Source of the DNA: Gemmatimonas phototrophica
Lineage (GTDB): Bacteria > Gemmatimonadota > Gemmatimonadetes > Gemmatimonadales > Gemmatimonadaceae
Direction of reading: 5' to 3'
DNA length: 64,000 nucleotides
Assembly (NCBI RefSeq): GCF_000695095.2
Contig: NZ_CP011454.1
Location: 2,852,001 to 2,916,000, forward strand
The translations under genes were made by a program, and so were the position numbers. The notes under the pieces are model-generated. The model ran no database searches. It had not been told where the DNA came from and saw only the letters and a program-made list of their open reading frames with translations. Below, one piece after another: positions 1 through 9,400 of this stretch. Position 1 is the first letter of the stretch. Each line of letters opens with the position of its first letter.

Positions 1-225
1 CTCGGTCGAGTAGACCGGTATTCGCTGGAGTTCGTAACAGCGCCAGTTGAGGCCGCAAAGCCGGATCTTTCGCAAGCTCCAGTTACCATGGAGGCAGCCT
101 CAAAAGAATCTGGTCAGTTGGACATCGTCGGACACCACGCCATTGTGCAGAGCCAGCGATATGCCTTTTGGACCACGGTTGGCGTGTGGCTCTTGGTAGC
201 GTTCAGTCTTTTTCGGACGTGTTAG
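1..225 (+). CDS. C-terminal part of an unidentified protein with a C-terminal membrane anchor (partial)
   Basis: Frame 1 is open from the first base to a TAG at 223-225, so this is the end of a gene that starts outside the window; at least 74 residues are visible. The last ~22 residues (YAFWTTVGVWLLVAFSLF) form one hydrophobic segment followed by RTC, which looks like a tail anchor or final transmembrane helix; the part before it is polar. The next gene starts 8 bp after the stop, so the two are probably co-transcribed. Codon use is less GC-biased than in the core genes further right. I do not recognise the family. Confidence 0.6.
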   Translation, partial: LGRVDRYSLEFVTAPVEAAKPDLSQAPVTMEAASKESGQLDIVGHHAIVQSQRYAFWTTVGVWLLVAFSLFRTC

Positions 226-233
226 GCTCTGAG

Positions 234-758
234 ATGACCATTAAAATTCCCGCACCCTTTAGCTCTTTCGTCTCCGAATGGGAATATGAGCAGGAGCCGT
301 CCCACCCCATTTACGCTACACTCGGAATAGTCGTATTTGAGTATGGACAGCTCGACCTGACGATTAGCCAAGTGCTCATGAGGCTGATGGATCAGGAAAA
401 CGACACAGGGGAAACAGTAGTTTCGGCACTTAGCTTTGATAAGAAGATCGAGCTGATCCATGCTCTTGCGAAGCTACCCCAAGAGCAAGAACCCACATTC
501 AAAGCACTTTTGGGGTACGCTACATTCTGCAACACAAGACGGAACACTTTCCTCCATTCCAGTTATCACAAGCGGAAAGAATCTGAAGGATTTGTTCGCA
601 GAAAGGTGTCAGCAAGAAGAAAGCTCAAGAGGGATATCGAGTTGGTTGATAGCGCAGAATTGCGACGGTATGCTGCGTTCATGTATGAAACGTCCGCCGC
701 TCTACAACAGATGTTTTATCTTGATGTCGTAGAAGTAGAGGATGAGATGGGAAAGTAG
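234..758 (+). CDS. HEPN-like all-helical hypothetical protein
   Basis: A 174-residue protein. I chose the ATG at 234 because it follows the upstream stop by 8 bp; a longer reading from 168 would overlap that gene by 58 bp. The sequence is mostly amphipathic helix. It contains RRNTFLH near residue 105, which fits the R-N-x3-H pattern of HEPN domains, many of which are RNases in toxin-antitoxin and phage-defence systems. The pattern of an early helix with an acidic residue (VFEYGQLDL), a middle LSFDKKIELI stretch and then the RN..LH motif is usual for small HEPN-like proteins. RNase activity is inference. AT-rich codon use and the nearby tRNA fragment suggest horizontal acquisition. Confidence 0.6.
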   Translation: MTIKIPAPFSSFVSEWEYEQEPSHPIYATLGIVVFEYGQLDLTISQVLMRLMDQENDTGETVVSALSFDKKIELIHALAKLPQEQEPTFKALLGYATFCNTRRNTFLHSSYHKRKESEGFVRRKVSARRKLKRDIELVDSAELRRYAAFMYETSAALQQMFYLDVVEVEDEMGK

Positions 759-1194
759 AAGCTCGACTCAAAGTCAGCTTAGCCCATGATCAGAACACCT
801 GATGACTGACTATCGCTTCACAATGAGCAACCAAGGCCCCGTGGAGACGAGTTAGTGAAATGACCCATTAACAGACTTCATCCCCATAGGATTATTTGGG
901 TGCCGCCACCTGAAGGTGATTTTCGCCATTTCACGGAAATACGTTGTTTTCAGTTACGTGAAACATCCAAACGCTTCTTTGAATCAAGCGCGGTTTTACC
1001 GAGACAATTCGCAATTGTTCTCTCTGGCTTGGCTAGCGACCCATCGGTAACGCCGGAAGTTGGTCGGATTCAGGCTGCCGAGGAAGTTTCTGGCATGTCG
1101 TCGAAACGGTCGTACTCCAAAGGCATTTCCCTGCCTCCAGAGCCCGCTCAGTGCCTCTAGGGCTCTCTCGCCAATATCGCTAGGTCTTGCTGAA
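759..1194. other. Gene-poor, AT-richer stretch at the edge of a probable integrated element
   Basis: No convincing gene here. The open frames lack ribosome binding sites and any recognisable protein pattern. A 7-bp inverted repeat (TTTCACG at 929-935, CGTGAAA at 957-963) is the only structure noticed; it could be a recombinase arm site or chance. Base composition shifts towards the GC-rich host pattern after about 1100. Confidence 0.4.
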
Positions 1195-1249
1195 TCAGCC
1201 TTAGGAGCTGGCGGGGCAACCCATCCCGGTTCGAGTCCGGGCGTTCGCA
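1195..1249 (+). tRNA. 3' fragment of tRNA-Leu(UAG), probable attachment (att) site remnant
   Basis: The anticodon arm is intact: stem TCAGC 1195-1199, loop CTTAGGA 1200-1206 with anticodon TAG at 1202-1204, and pairing stem GCTGG 1207-1211 with one T-G pair. A class II variable arm follows (GGG-GCAA-CCC within 1213-1222). The T arm is perfect: CCCGG 1225-1229, loop TTCGAGT, CCGGG 1237-1241. The acceptor 3' strand is CGTTCGC 1242-1248 with discriminator A1249 and no encoded CCA. The expected 5' half (GCGAACG acceptor strand and D arm) is absent upstream, so the gene is cut at the anticodon stem. Tyrosine-recombinase elements often leave this kind of displaced tRNA 3' end at the far end of the insertion. 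Confidence 0.75.
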
Positions 1250-1360
1250 TGGTCGGGAATGCTGTATCGCAGGTAATGCATGGACCACACCCAGTGCTCG
1301 CCCCGACGCGCGGCGCAGCGCACATTTGGAGGGAACGTATTCGTCCCCTCCCCCGCCCCG

Positions 1361-4300
1361 ATGATCCGTCCTCTCTGCTTCCTGGTGGTCCTCGCGGCCA
1401 CCACGCCCACGCTCCTGGCGCAGAACGCGCAGCCCGCGGCGCCGTCCACCGATAGCATCTTCAAGCCACTCAAGTGGCGCTCCATCGGCCCATTCCGTGG
1501 CGGTCGCTCAAATACCTCCACAGGCGTCGTCAGTAACCCGCGCACCTATTACATGGGAACAACGGGTGGCGGCGTCTGGAAGACCGACAACATGGGGATC
1601 AGCTGGCGGAACATTTCTGACGGCTTCTTCACGACCGGTACCATCGGGGCCATTGCGGTGGCCCAGAGCGACCCGAATGTGGTGTATGTCGGCACGGGTG
1701 AACACGCCATTCGCGGCGTGATGAGTCACTCGGGTGACGGCGTCTATCGCTCCACCGATGCCGGCAAGACGTGGAAGAAGATTGGTCTCACGGACACGCG
1801 ACACATCTCGCGCATTGTGGTGCACCCCAACAATCCCGACGTGGTCTTCGTGGCCGCGCAGGGGACGCTCTACGGGCCGTCCGCTGAACGCGGCATCTTC
1901 AAGTCCACCGACGGCGGGGTGACCTGGAAAAAGGTGCTGTTCGTTGACCAGCGCACGGGCGCCGCCGAACTGTCCATGGATGCGACCAACCCGCGCATTA
2001 TGTACGCGGCCATGTGGGAGCACGGACGGCTCCCCTGGCAGGTCATCAGTGGGGGCCCCGGGAGTGGACTCTACAAGTCCACTGATGCCGGCGAGACCTG
2101 GGTGAAAATGAGCGACGGACTCCCGGACAAGATGGGAAAAATGGCCATCGCGGTCAACCCGTCCAACCCGGAAAAGGTCTACGCCCTCATCGAAAGCGAA
2201 TCAGAGGGGAATGACCGTGGCCTGTATGTCTCCAACAATGCCGGCAAGAGCTGGAGCAAGGTGAGCAGCGAGCCACAGCTGGTCCAACGTGCGTGGTACT
2301 ACATCGAGCTCTTTGTGGACCCGAAGAACGAGAACCGGATCTACGTGCTCAGTGCTCCCGCGCTGCGTTCGGACGATGGAGGCAAGACGTGGAGCGAGCT
2401 CTCCGGCGTACACGGCGATTATCACGACATGTGGATCAACCCCACTGCGCCTGACAACTTCATCATCTCCGATGATGGTGGCGCGGTCATCACCTTCGAC
2501 GGCGGCAAGAGCTTCAGTTCGCAGACCGGGCAACCCACGGGACAGTTCTACCGCATCAGCGTGGACAACCAGTTCCCGTATCGTATCTACGCCGGGCAGC
2601 AGGACAATTCGTCTGTGGCAATCGCCAGTCGTGAGCTGGCCAGTGGCGGAATCACTACCGACAGTTGGCGGCCTTCGGCCGGTGGTGAGAGTGCGTTCCT
2701 CGCCTTTGATCCCACCAACCCCCGCTATGTCCTGGGCGGCAGCTATCAGGGCACCATCGAAGTGTTGGATACACGGGCATCAGCTTCAACCAAAATCATG
2801 GCGGCCCCCATCCAGTACCTCGGTCGCGATGCGAAGGACATGAAGTACCGATACAACTGGAACGCCCCGATCATCTGGAGCAAACACGAACCGAACGTCT
2901 ACTATCACGGCGCTCAGCTGCTCCTGAAAACGTCCGACCTCGGACAGTCCTGGGAAGCCGTCTCGCCCGACCTGACGCGCAATGAAAAGGAGAAGCAGGG
3001 CAAGCCCGGTGTGCCGTACACCAACGAAGCGGTCGGTGCCGAGAACTACGGGACCCTGGCCTACATCACCGAGTCGCCACACGAGCGCGGCGTGATCTGG
3101 ACGGGGAGTGATGACGGTCTCGTGCATCTCACGCGCGACGGCGGCAAGACCTGGAAGAACGTCACCCCCAAGGGGCTCGCCGAGTGTCTCATCAACACCA
3201 TTGAGGTGTCGCCGTTCAACAAGGGCACGGCGTACATCGCGACCACGCGATACAAGTTCAACGATCACGCCCCCGGACTCTACAAAACGACGGACTACGG
3301 AGCCACGTGGACGAAGATCGACCGCGGCATTCCTGCCGGCGCCTTTACGCGGGTGGTACGCGAAGATGAAGGGCGACGCGACCTGCTGTTTGCCGGTACG
3401 GAACTGGGGCTCTACGTCTCGTGGAATGGTGGCCTGGACTGGGCGCCCTTCCAGCTCAACCTCCCCGTCACGCCCATCACCGATCTCAAGGTGCATCAGG
3501 GCAATCTGATCGCGGCCACTTCGGGGCGTGCCTTCTGGATCCTCGACGATCTCGCCGTGCTACGCCAGTACAAGAAGGAGGCGACGGCGCTGCACGCGTA
3601 TCAGCCGGCGCCCGCCTATCTGGTGAACGGTGGGAGCGCCTTGAATTCGTCGGACGCGGACGTCACCGGCACCGACACGTTCACCGGTGTGAACCCCGCC
3701 AATGGTGTGGTCTTCTACTATCAGCTGCCCGAGATCAAGAAATCCGATGTGGTGACCCTCGACATCGCCGACGCTTCGGGTCGCCTCATTCGTTCCTTCA
3801 GCTCGGTGAAGGACACGACCTTCACCAAGTGGGACGGCGGGCCGCCGGGAGAGCCTACGTTGTCCACCACAACGGGTCTCAATCGATTCGTGTGGGACAT
3901 GCGGAACGCGACCATGCCGGGCGTGCCAGGGGTGTACATCGAAGCGAGCTACCGAGGGCACAAAGTGCTGCCGGGGCGATACCGTCTGACGCTGAAGTTG
4001 GGTGATCGCACGGTAACCGCCGAGGCCGAAGTGCGCGACAATCCGTTGCACACCACCGATGCCGCGACCCTCGCCGAGTACGACGCCTTCATGACGCGGG
4101 TGGAAGGCGAAGTATCGCGCATGCATGGCGCGGTCAACGAACTGCATGAAGCGCAGGAGCAGCTGTCGGCAATTGTGGCCGGGCTCCCGGCTGGCGCGCA
4201 ATACGACGAGGTCCGTCGTGATGGCGCGACGCTGCTGGAGAAGCTCAAAGCGTGGGATAGCGACATGGTGTCGCGAAAGTCTCGCGCCTACGACGACGTG

Positions 4301-4543
4301 GAGAACTTCGCGCAGAAGTTCTCGGCGAACTGGCTGTTCATGGTGAACGCCACAGAGAGCGACCTCCCGCGGGTGAACAAGCCGTCGCGGGAACGGCTGA
4401 CCGAACTGGAACCGGAGTGGGCGCAGCTCAGGGCGCGCGCGGACACCCTGCTGAACCAGGATATTCAGGCACTCAACCGCAAGCTGTTCGATCGTGGGAT
4501 TGGCGCCATCCGAAAGCGGAAGGCCAGCGGCCCGATTGGCTGA
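1361..4543 (+). CDS. Secreted BNR/Asp-box (sortilin VPS10-like) repeat protein
   Basis: A 1060-residue protein. The ATG at 1361 begins a clear signal peptide ([18 protein letters not shown], cleavage about residue 22); the longer frame from 1280 is not needed. At least nine Asp-box motifs of the S-x-D-x-G-x-x-W type recur, for example STDAGKTW near residue 130, STDGGVTW ~180, STDAGETW ~239, SDDGGKTW ~337, TRDGGKTW ~591 and TTDYGATW ~643. These are the turns of tandem beta-propellers. The last ~200 residues are helical. Such proteins are abundant in Gemmatimonadota and Acidobacteriota and are often annotated as glycosyl hydrolase BNR or VPS10-domain proteins, but the substrate is unknown and I see no catalytic signature. 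It probably acts in the periplasm or outside the cell, and it is the first core gene right of the tRNA fragment. Confidence 0.85.
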   Translation: MIRPLCFLVVLAATTPTLLAQNAQPAAPSTDSIFKPLKWRSIGPFRGGRSNTSTGVVSNPRTYYMGTTGGGVWKTDNMGISWRNISDGFFTTGTIGAIAVAQSDPNVVYVGTGEHAIRGVMSHSGDGVYRSTDAGKTWKKIGLTDTRHISRIVVHPNNPDVVFVAAQGTLYGPSAERGIFKSTDGGVTWKKVLFVDQRTGAAELSMDATNPRIMYAAMWEHGRLPWQVISGGPGSGLYKSTDAGETWVKMSDGLPDKMGKMAIAVNPSNPEKVYALIESESEGNDRGLYVSNNAGKSWSKVSSEPQLVQRAWYYIELFVDPKNENRIYVLSAPALRSDDGGKTWSELSGVHGDYHDMWINPTAPDNFIISDDGGAVITFDGGKSFSSQTGQPTGQFYRISVDNQFPYRIYAGQQDNSSVAIASRELASGGITTDSWRPSAGGESAFLAFDPTNPRYVLGGSYQGTIEVLDTRASASTKIMAAPIQYLGRDAKDMKYRYNWNAPIIWSKHEPNVYYHGAQLLLKTSDLGQSWEAVSPDLTRNEKEKQGKPGVPYTNEAVGAENYGTLAYITESPHERGVIWTGSDDGLVHLTRDGGKTWKNVTPKGLAECLINTIEVSPFNKGTAYIATTRYKFNDHAPGLYKTTDYGATWTKIDRGIPAGAFTRVVREDEGRRDLLFAGTELGLYVSWNGGLDWAPFQLNLPVTPITDLKVHQGNLIAATSGRAFWILDDLAVLRQYKKEATALHAYQPAPAYLVNGGSALNSSDADVTGTDTFTGVNPANGVVFYYQLPEIKKSDVVTLDIADASGRLIRSFSSVKDTTFTKWDGGPPGEPTLSTTTGLNRFVWDMRNATMPGVPGVYIEASYRGHKVLPGRYRLTLKLGDRTVTAEAEVRDNPLHTTDAATLAEYDAFMTRVEGEVSRMHGAVNELHEAQEQLSAIVAGLPAGAQYDEVRRDGATLLEKLKAWDSDMVSRKSRAYDDVENFAQKFSANWLFMVNATESDLPRVNKPSRERLTELEPEWAQLRARADTLLNQDIQALNRKLFDRGIGAIRKRKASGPIG

Positions 4544-4559
4544 CCGTGTCAGGACGCCC

Positions 4560-4766
4560 ATGAATTCCGGCTACGCCCGCACCCTCGTGGACTATCACGA
4601 CTGGGCGCGTGACCGCATGCTCGAGGCGGTTCTCGCGCTCGGTGACGATGAGGATAACTGCGCCTTGGGGAGTTCATTTCCGTCGGTGCGCGACACCTTG
4701 CGGCACACGTTCGGAGCTGAGGTGGTGTGGCTCTGCCGTTGGCAGGGAGAGTCGCTCACTTGGTGA
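4560..4766 (+). pseudogene. Truncated DinB/YfiT-family protein (N-terminal fragment)
   Basis: A 68-residue reading frame from the ATG at 4560. It matches the start of DinB-family four-helix metalloproteins: an initial LVDYHDWARDRML helix, then SVRDTLRHTFGAEVVWLCRW with the first conserved metal-ligand histidine. Family members are about 150-175 residues, so this stops after roughly the second helix, and the later histidines are missing. The stop TGA (4764-4766) overlaps the GTG start of the next gene, so the truncation is not a simple late frameshift: the rest of the gene has been replaced by the downstream gene. Probably non-functional, although a short translated peptide coupled to the next gene cannot be excluded. 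Confidence 0.65.
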
Positions 4767-6352
4767 ACCACGCCTCCATACCACGCCTCGCCGCTTCCCT
4801 GTTGGTTATGGCTGCCGCCATCGCGTCGACGTCTGTCCCGCTGGCCGCACAGTCATTCGACGTGGTGCTCAAGGGCGGAACGATCATTGATGGCACCGGT
4901 GCGCCGGCGCAGCGGTTGGATGTGGCCCTTCAGAACGGGCGCATCGTAGCGGTGGCGCCCAGCATCAGGTCGACGGGTGTACCAGTGGTCGATGCCACCG
5001 GACTGGTGGTCGCGCCGGGGTTCATTGACCCCCACGCCCACATCAGTACCATCGCGCAGCAGCCGGACGCGGAGAACTTTCTGCGTCAGGGGATCACGAC
5101 CATTTTCAATTCGCTGCACAGCCTCGACCAGCCATACCCGTTGGGGGCCTTTCTCGATACGCTGCGTGTGGCCCCCAACACCATGTGGACCGCGGGGCAC
5201 ACCTGGGCTCGCAAGCGCGTCATGGGCACGCAGAACCGCGCGGCAACAGCAGCGGAGCTCGACAGCATGCGGGGGCTCGTAGCGCGCGCTATGGATGACG
5301 GGGCGTTCGGCCTGGGGACCGGGCTGGAGTACATCCCGGCCATCTATGCGCCCCCCGAGGAGATTGTGGCGCTGGCGCAGACTGCTCGGCGGCGTGGGTC
5401 GCTCTACGTGACGCACCTGCGCGACGAAGGGGCGGCCCTTGAGTATGCACTGGCCGAGGCCATGGATGTTGGCCGGCGCAGCGGGCAGCCGGTGCATGTG
5501 AGTCATCTCAAAAGCACCGGCAAGGCCAACTGGGGAAAGAGTACGGCGGTACTCGCCGGCTTTGATACCCTTAACGCGCGCGGGATGCGCGTCTCCTTTG
5601 ACGTGTATCCGTACGCGGCTTACAGCACGTATTCCGATGTGCTGTTCCCCGGCTGGGTGCTCGCTGACAATCAGGACTCGGTCACCGCTCGGCTGGGCAA
5701 CCCACGGTTGATGGAGCGCATCCGCCGGGAGATGCGCTCCATTTTTGAGGCCCAGACCGGTGGCACGGCGGCGAGTGTTCGTTTTCGGACGTTGCCGTCC
5801 GCGCCGCAGTTTGTGGGAAAGACGCTGGCTGACTACCTGGCGGCCAAGGGTTTGCCGTTATCTCTCGACGCCGCAATAGATGCCCTGATTGCCATGCAGC
5901 GTGCGGGCGGGTTTACCGCCACGGTGGAGGCGATGAGTGAACAGGACATCGAGGCCTTTTTGCGTCACGACGTGGCCATGGTCTCTACCGATGGCGATCT
6001 GGTCACGCCGGGCAAGGGATTTCCGCACCCCCGCAGCTATGGGGCGTTTCCCCGGGTCCTTGCGCACTACGTTGGTCAGCGTCGCCTCATGCCCCTCGAG
6101 GCCGCCATTGCCAAAATGACCTCGGTGCCGGCCCGCACGCTCGGCCTGACCGATCGCGGTGTCATTCGACCAGGGGCGATCGCAGACCTGGTGCTGTTCA
6201 CCCCCGCCACCTTTGCGGACAAAGCCACGTTTACCGATCCGCATCACTATGCGGAGGGAGTGGTTCATCTGTTCATCAACGGACAGGCCGTGATACGCGA
6301 CGGGCAACTCACGGGAGCGCGCCCGGGGCGCCCCATACGACGGGCGCCCTGA
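4763..6352 (+). CDS. Secreted N-acyl-D-amino-acid deacylase (D-aminoacylase-like amidohydrolase)
   Basis: A 529-residue metal-dependent amidohydrolase predicted to release D-amino acids from N-acyl-D-amino acids or D-peptides in the periplasm. I chose the GTG at 4763, which overlaps the previous stop as GTGA: it is preceded by GGGAGAG and opens a signal peptide (about 27 residues ending PLAAQS). Visible motifs are PGFIDPHAH (metal-binding HxH, ~residues 86-92), HLRDEG (~218), HVSHLKS (~245), DVYPY (~284), and STDGDLV (~407), which carries the catalytic-site aspartate. The small beta-sandwich domain is split between both ends (VVLKGGTIIDGTG at the start, a GAIADLVLF stretch near the end). Family assignment is firm, exact substrate is not. 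Confidence 0.85.
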   Translation: MNHASIPRLAASLLVMAAAIASTSVPLAAQSFDVVLKGGTIIDGTGAPAQRLDVALQNGRIVAVAPSIRSTGVPVVDATGLVVAPGFIDPHAHISTIAQQPDAENFLRQGITTIFNSLHSLDQPYPLGAFLDTLRVAPNTMWTAGHTWARKRVMGTQNRAATAAELDSMRGLVARAMDDGAFGLGTGLEYIPAIYAPPEEIVALAQTARRRGSLYVTHLRDEGAALEYALAEAMDVGRRSGQPVHVSHLKSTGKANWGKSTAVLAGFDTLNARGMRVSFDVYPYAAYSTYSDVLFPGWVLADNQDSVTARLGNPRLMERIRREMRSIFEAQTGGTAASVRFRTLPSAPQFVGKTLADYLAAKGLPLSLDAAIDALIAMQRAGGFTATVEAMSEQDIEAFLRHDVAMVSTDGDLVTPGKGFPHPRSYGAFPRVLAHYVGQRRLMPLEAAIAKMTSVPARTLGLTDRGVIRPGAIADLVLFTPATFADKATFTDPHHYAEGVVHLFINGQAVIRDGQLTGARPGRPIRRAP

Positions 6353-6409
6353 GCCGACCAGCCGATGTTGTGCGCGACAGCACACCGTCGGCCGCTCGGC
6401 AGCTTCTCG

Positions 6410-9400
6410 TCACGGCATGGGAGAGAGCAGCAGATTGGTCATTCGCCCGCCAGGCCCGATGCTGACGTTCACCTGTACCGAGCCCGTGGTGTAGCGCGCC
6501 CGATACACGAACGTACGATCGTCTCCCTCCTGCCCGGTCGCCAACAGCTCCAGCGCCTGCAGCGCCCCCATGGGCTCCAGAAGGCGTGCGTAGACCGTCC
6601 GCATGCGCGGCACCAGTGTGGTGCGCACGAACTCAAAATCTCCGAGCTCCAGTGCGCCACGGGCGATTTTGGCCAGCACCGTGGTGAGATACGCCGTCAC
6701 ATTCGGCGAGGCATCGGGCAGCGGCACCGTTGGCAGCGGCGCCTTGATCAGGGAAGAATCCACCGCACCAGCCAAACGTGCGGTAATGACCGGCGGGAGG
6801 TTGGTGTTGGAGTTCGTAAGCACAACGATGGCCACATCGCTTCCTTCGTAGCGGGACAATTGCGTGCGGAATCCCTGCCACGACCCCCCGTGCTGCAACA
6901 CACGCTGTCCGTTGAGCGATTCCACGAACCAGCCAAAACCGTACCCCTGGCGGTTCCCGCTGGTGAGGCGGACCGGCGAGAGCATCTGCTCCCAACTGGC
7001 GGCGGAGAGCACGCGATGGTTGCGTACCACGGCGTTCCAGGCGATGAGGTCGCGCAAGCTTATGAGCAGTGAACCATCAGCCGTGGTGTTCAACGACGGG
7101 GAAATCCATTCCTGATGGGCGAAGCTTCCGTTGACCACGCGGTATCCCGAGGCGCGATGCGCCACGATTTCCGCTTCCGTGTTGATGCGCACCGAAGACA
7201 TACCTGCCGGGTCAAAGATGCGCGTACGCAGGAATTCCCAGTAGGGACGCCCGGTGACGGTGCTCATGACAATACCCAGCAGCACGTAGCCGGTGTTGGA
7301 GTAGTTCCACCGGCTGCCCGGGGGAAACTCCGGCGTCAGTGCAAAGGCCATGCTGGCCAGCTGCGCTTCAGTGACATCGCGCCGGTAGTCGAGTGACTCG
7401 CTGGTGTAATCCGGAATGCCGCCGGTATGCGACAGGAGATGCCGGATTTTTATGCCCTGCCACGAGGCGGGCGCGGCAGGCAGATATGTTCGCACCGATG
7501 AGTCGAGCGCCACGCGCCCGTCCTCTACCAGCGCCATGATCCCCGCCGCTGTGAACATCTTGCCTAGCGACCCGGAGAGAAACATCGTTTCACTCGTCAC
7601 AGGCTTCTGCTGCTCGATGTTGGCGAGACCATACCCCTTGGCCATCAGTACGCGGTCACCGCGCACGATGGCGACCGCCATCCCCGGGATGCGCTGACGC
7701 TCCGTCTCCTCCCGCGCGATGGCGTCAATGGCCGCTTCGTTGAACGTCGCACCGCCGGCGGTGGGGACATCGGCGTGCCACCACGGTGTGGGCAACGGGG
7801 TCTTGACCGGAGCCACCTGATCGAGGGATTCCGCGTCGTAGAGCACGCCGCCTTTCATCACCGAGCGTACCGACACCGAATTGCGAATGTCGGCCAATGG
7901 ATCACGATCAAGAACCACGAGGTCCGCAAGCTTGCCCACCTCGAGACTCCCAATGTCCGCATCAAGCCCAATGGCCTTCGCGCTGTTGAGCGTGGCCACG
8001 CGCAGCACCTCGTGGGGGGTCATCCCGCCCTGCGCCAACAGTCGCATTTCCCAGTGGACCTGAAGCCCCTGCATTTCTCCGTGGCCCCCAAGTGCCACTT
8101 GCCCGCCCGCCTTGAGAATGGCGGTCGCACCGGCCGACGTTTCCCGGTCGTTGTAGTCTTCGCTGGCAAAGGCCAGCATGCGGGTGGCCGTGCGCTGATA
8201 CAACTCACTGCGCGGAAAGAAGCGCGCGAGCCGCGGTTCGTCGAAGGGCCGTTCCTGTGCCAGCAGGCGATAGATGGGGAGCGCGGCCCCAAACGACACG
8301 ATGAGCGTGGGCGTGTAGTGCATGCCGCTCCGAGCAATCAGCTGCACCACATCGTCATGCAACGGCGCGTTGGGGAACGCATGCTCATTCCCGAAGAAGC
8401 CATCGAGCGCGTGCGTAAGATCCATTTTGGTGTCGGCCCCGCCCTCGGTGGTCGGCAGTAGCCCCAGCTCCCGACTGGCCTGCACCACCCACTGTCGCTG
8501 CTGCCGGTTGCCCACCATGTAGCTCTTGATCAGGTGGGTGCCGTACTCATCCCGGTAGCGCTTCAAGGTGAGCCGTACGTCATCGAGCGAACGGAAGTCC
8601 GTCTCGGCAAAGACGCCGGGCCCCGTTGAAAAAACTCGCGGACTGGCCAGCCCCTGCGCCTCAATGAGATCGGCATAGGCAAAAATGTCGGCGCTCGTTT
8701 GCGGATCACGCACTGTGGTCACGCCATAGGCCAGATTGGCGTACATCGACGGCGCCTCCGGCTCCAGCAGTTCGCGCCGGTACTGCCAATGGGCGTGAAT
8801 ATCCACAATGCCAGGCATGATGGTCTTGCCACTCACATCGTAGATGCGCGCGGCGGCCGGTATGGCGACCTGTCCACGCGCGCCAATTGCCGCGATACGA
8901 CTGTTGATCACCACGAGATCCGCGTTCGGCAGAATCTCATCCCCCTTCATGGTGATAACGCGTGCTCCCCGCAAAACCGTGGTGCCCCGCACGGTACGGC
9001 GAGGCACTGACACATGCAACGACCGCGAGGTGGCAGCGGTGGTGGCTCGTACATTTCGCTGGTGCAGCGTGGCACCGGTTACCCACGCCACGGTATTCCC
9101 CTGTCCGCTCCACGCCACCGCCGTTGCCGTTGGCCCCGATTCATCGCGCGCCGACGCGATGTTGATGACCACGGCCTCGGCACTGCTCCGTGGCGGAAGC
9201 GGTGCAGACCAGACTCGGTCACCCGCGAGGAACGCGACCGACTGTCCATCGGGGCTGATTCGCATATCGGCGAGCAATGGCGACCCGGCGGGCCCGGCGA
9301 GTCCACCCACGCGCGCGTGCGCCTGCCTGTCCTTTCCACCTGTCGTATACGACACCAGACCGGCGGGACCACTGAACCAGAGGCGGGACGTATCAGAGGA

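Noticed and set aside
900-1160. 86-codon plus-strand frame in the gene-poor stretch
   Set aside because: No ribosome binding site, no recognisable pattern, and composition changes within it.
996-1325. Antisense frame containing RTPGLEPGW
   Set aside because: That peptide is the well-known artefact of translating the antisense of a tRNA T arm; it supports the tRNA fragment rather than a gene.
6361-6392. Weak stem-loop between the convergent D-aminoacylase and amidohydrolase-fusion genes
   Set aside because: The stem is broken by mismatches and has no T-run, so I do not call a terminator.
7540-7600. Beta-lactamase motifs as an antibiotic resistance gene
   Set aside because: The domain belongs to the broad esterase/DD-peptidase/class C family and is fused to an amidohydrolase; resistance cannot be inferred.
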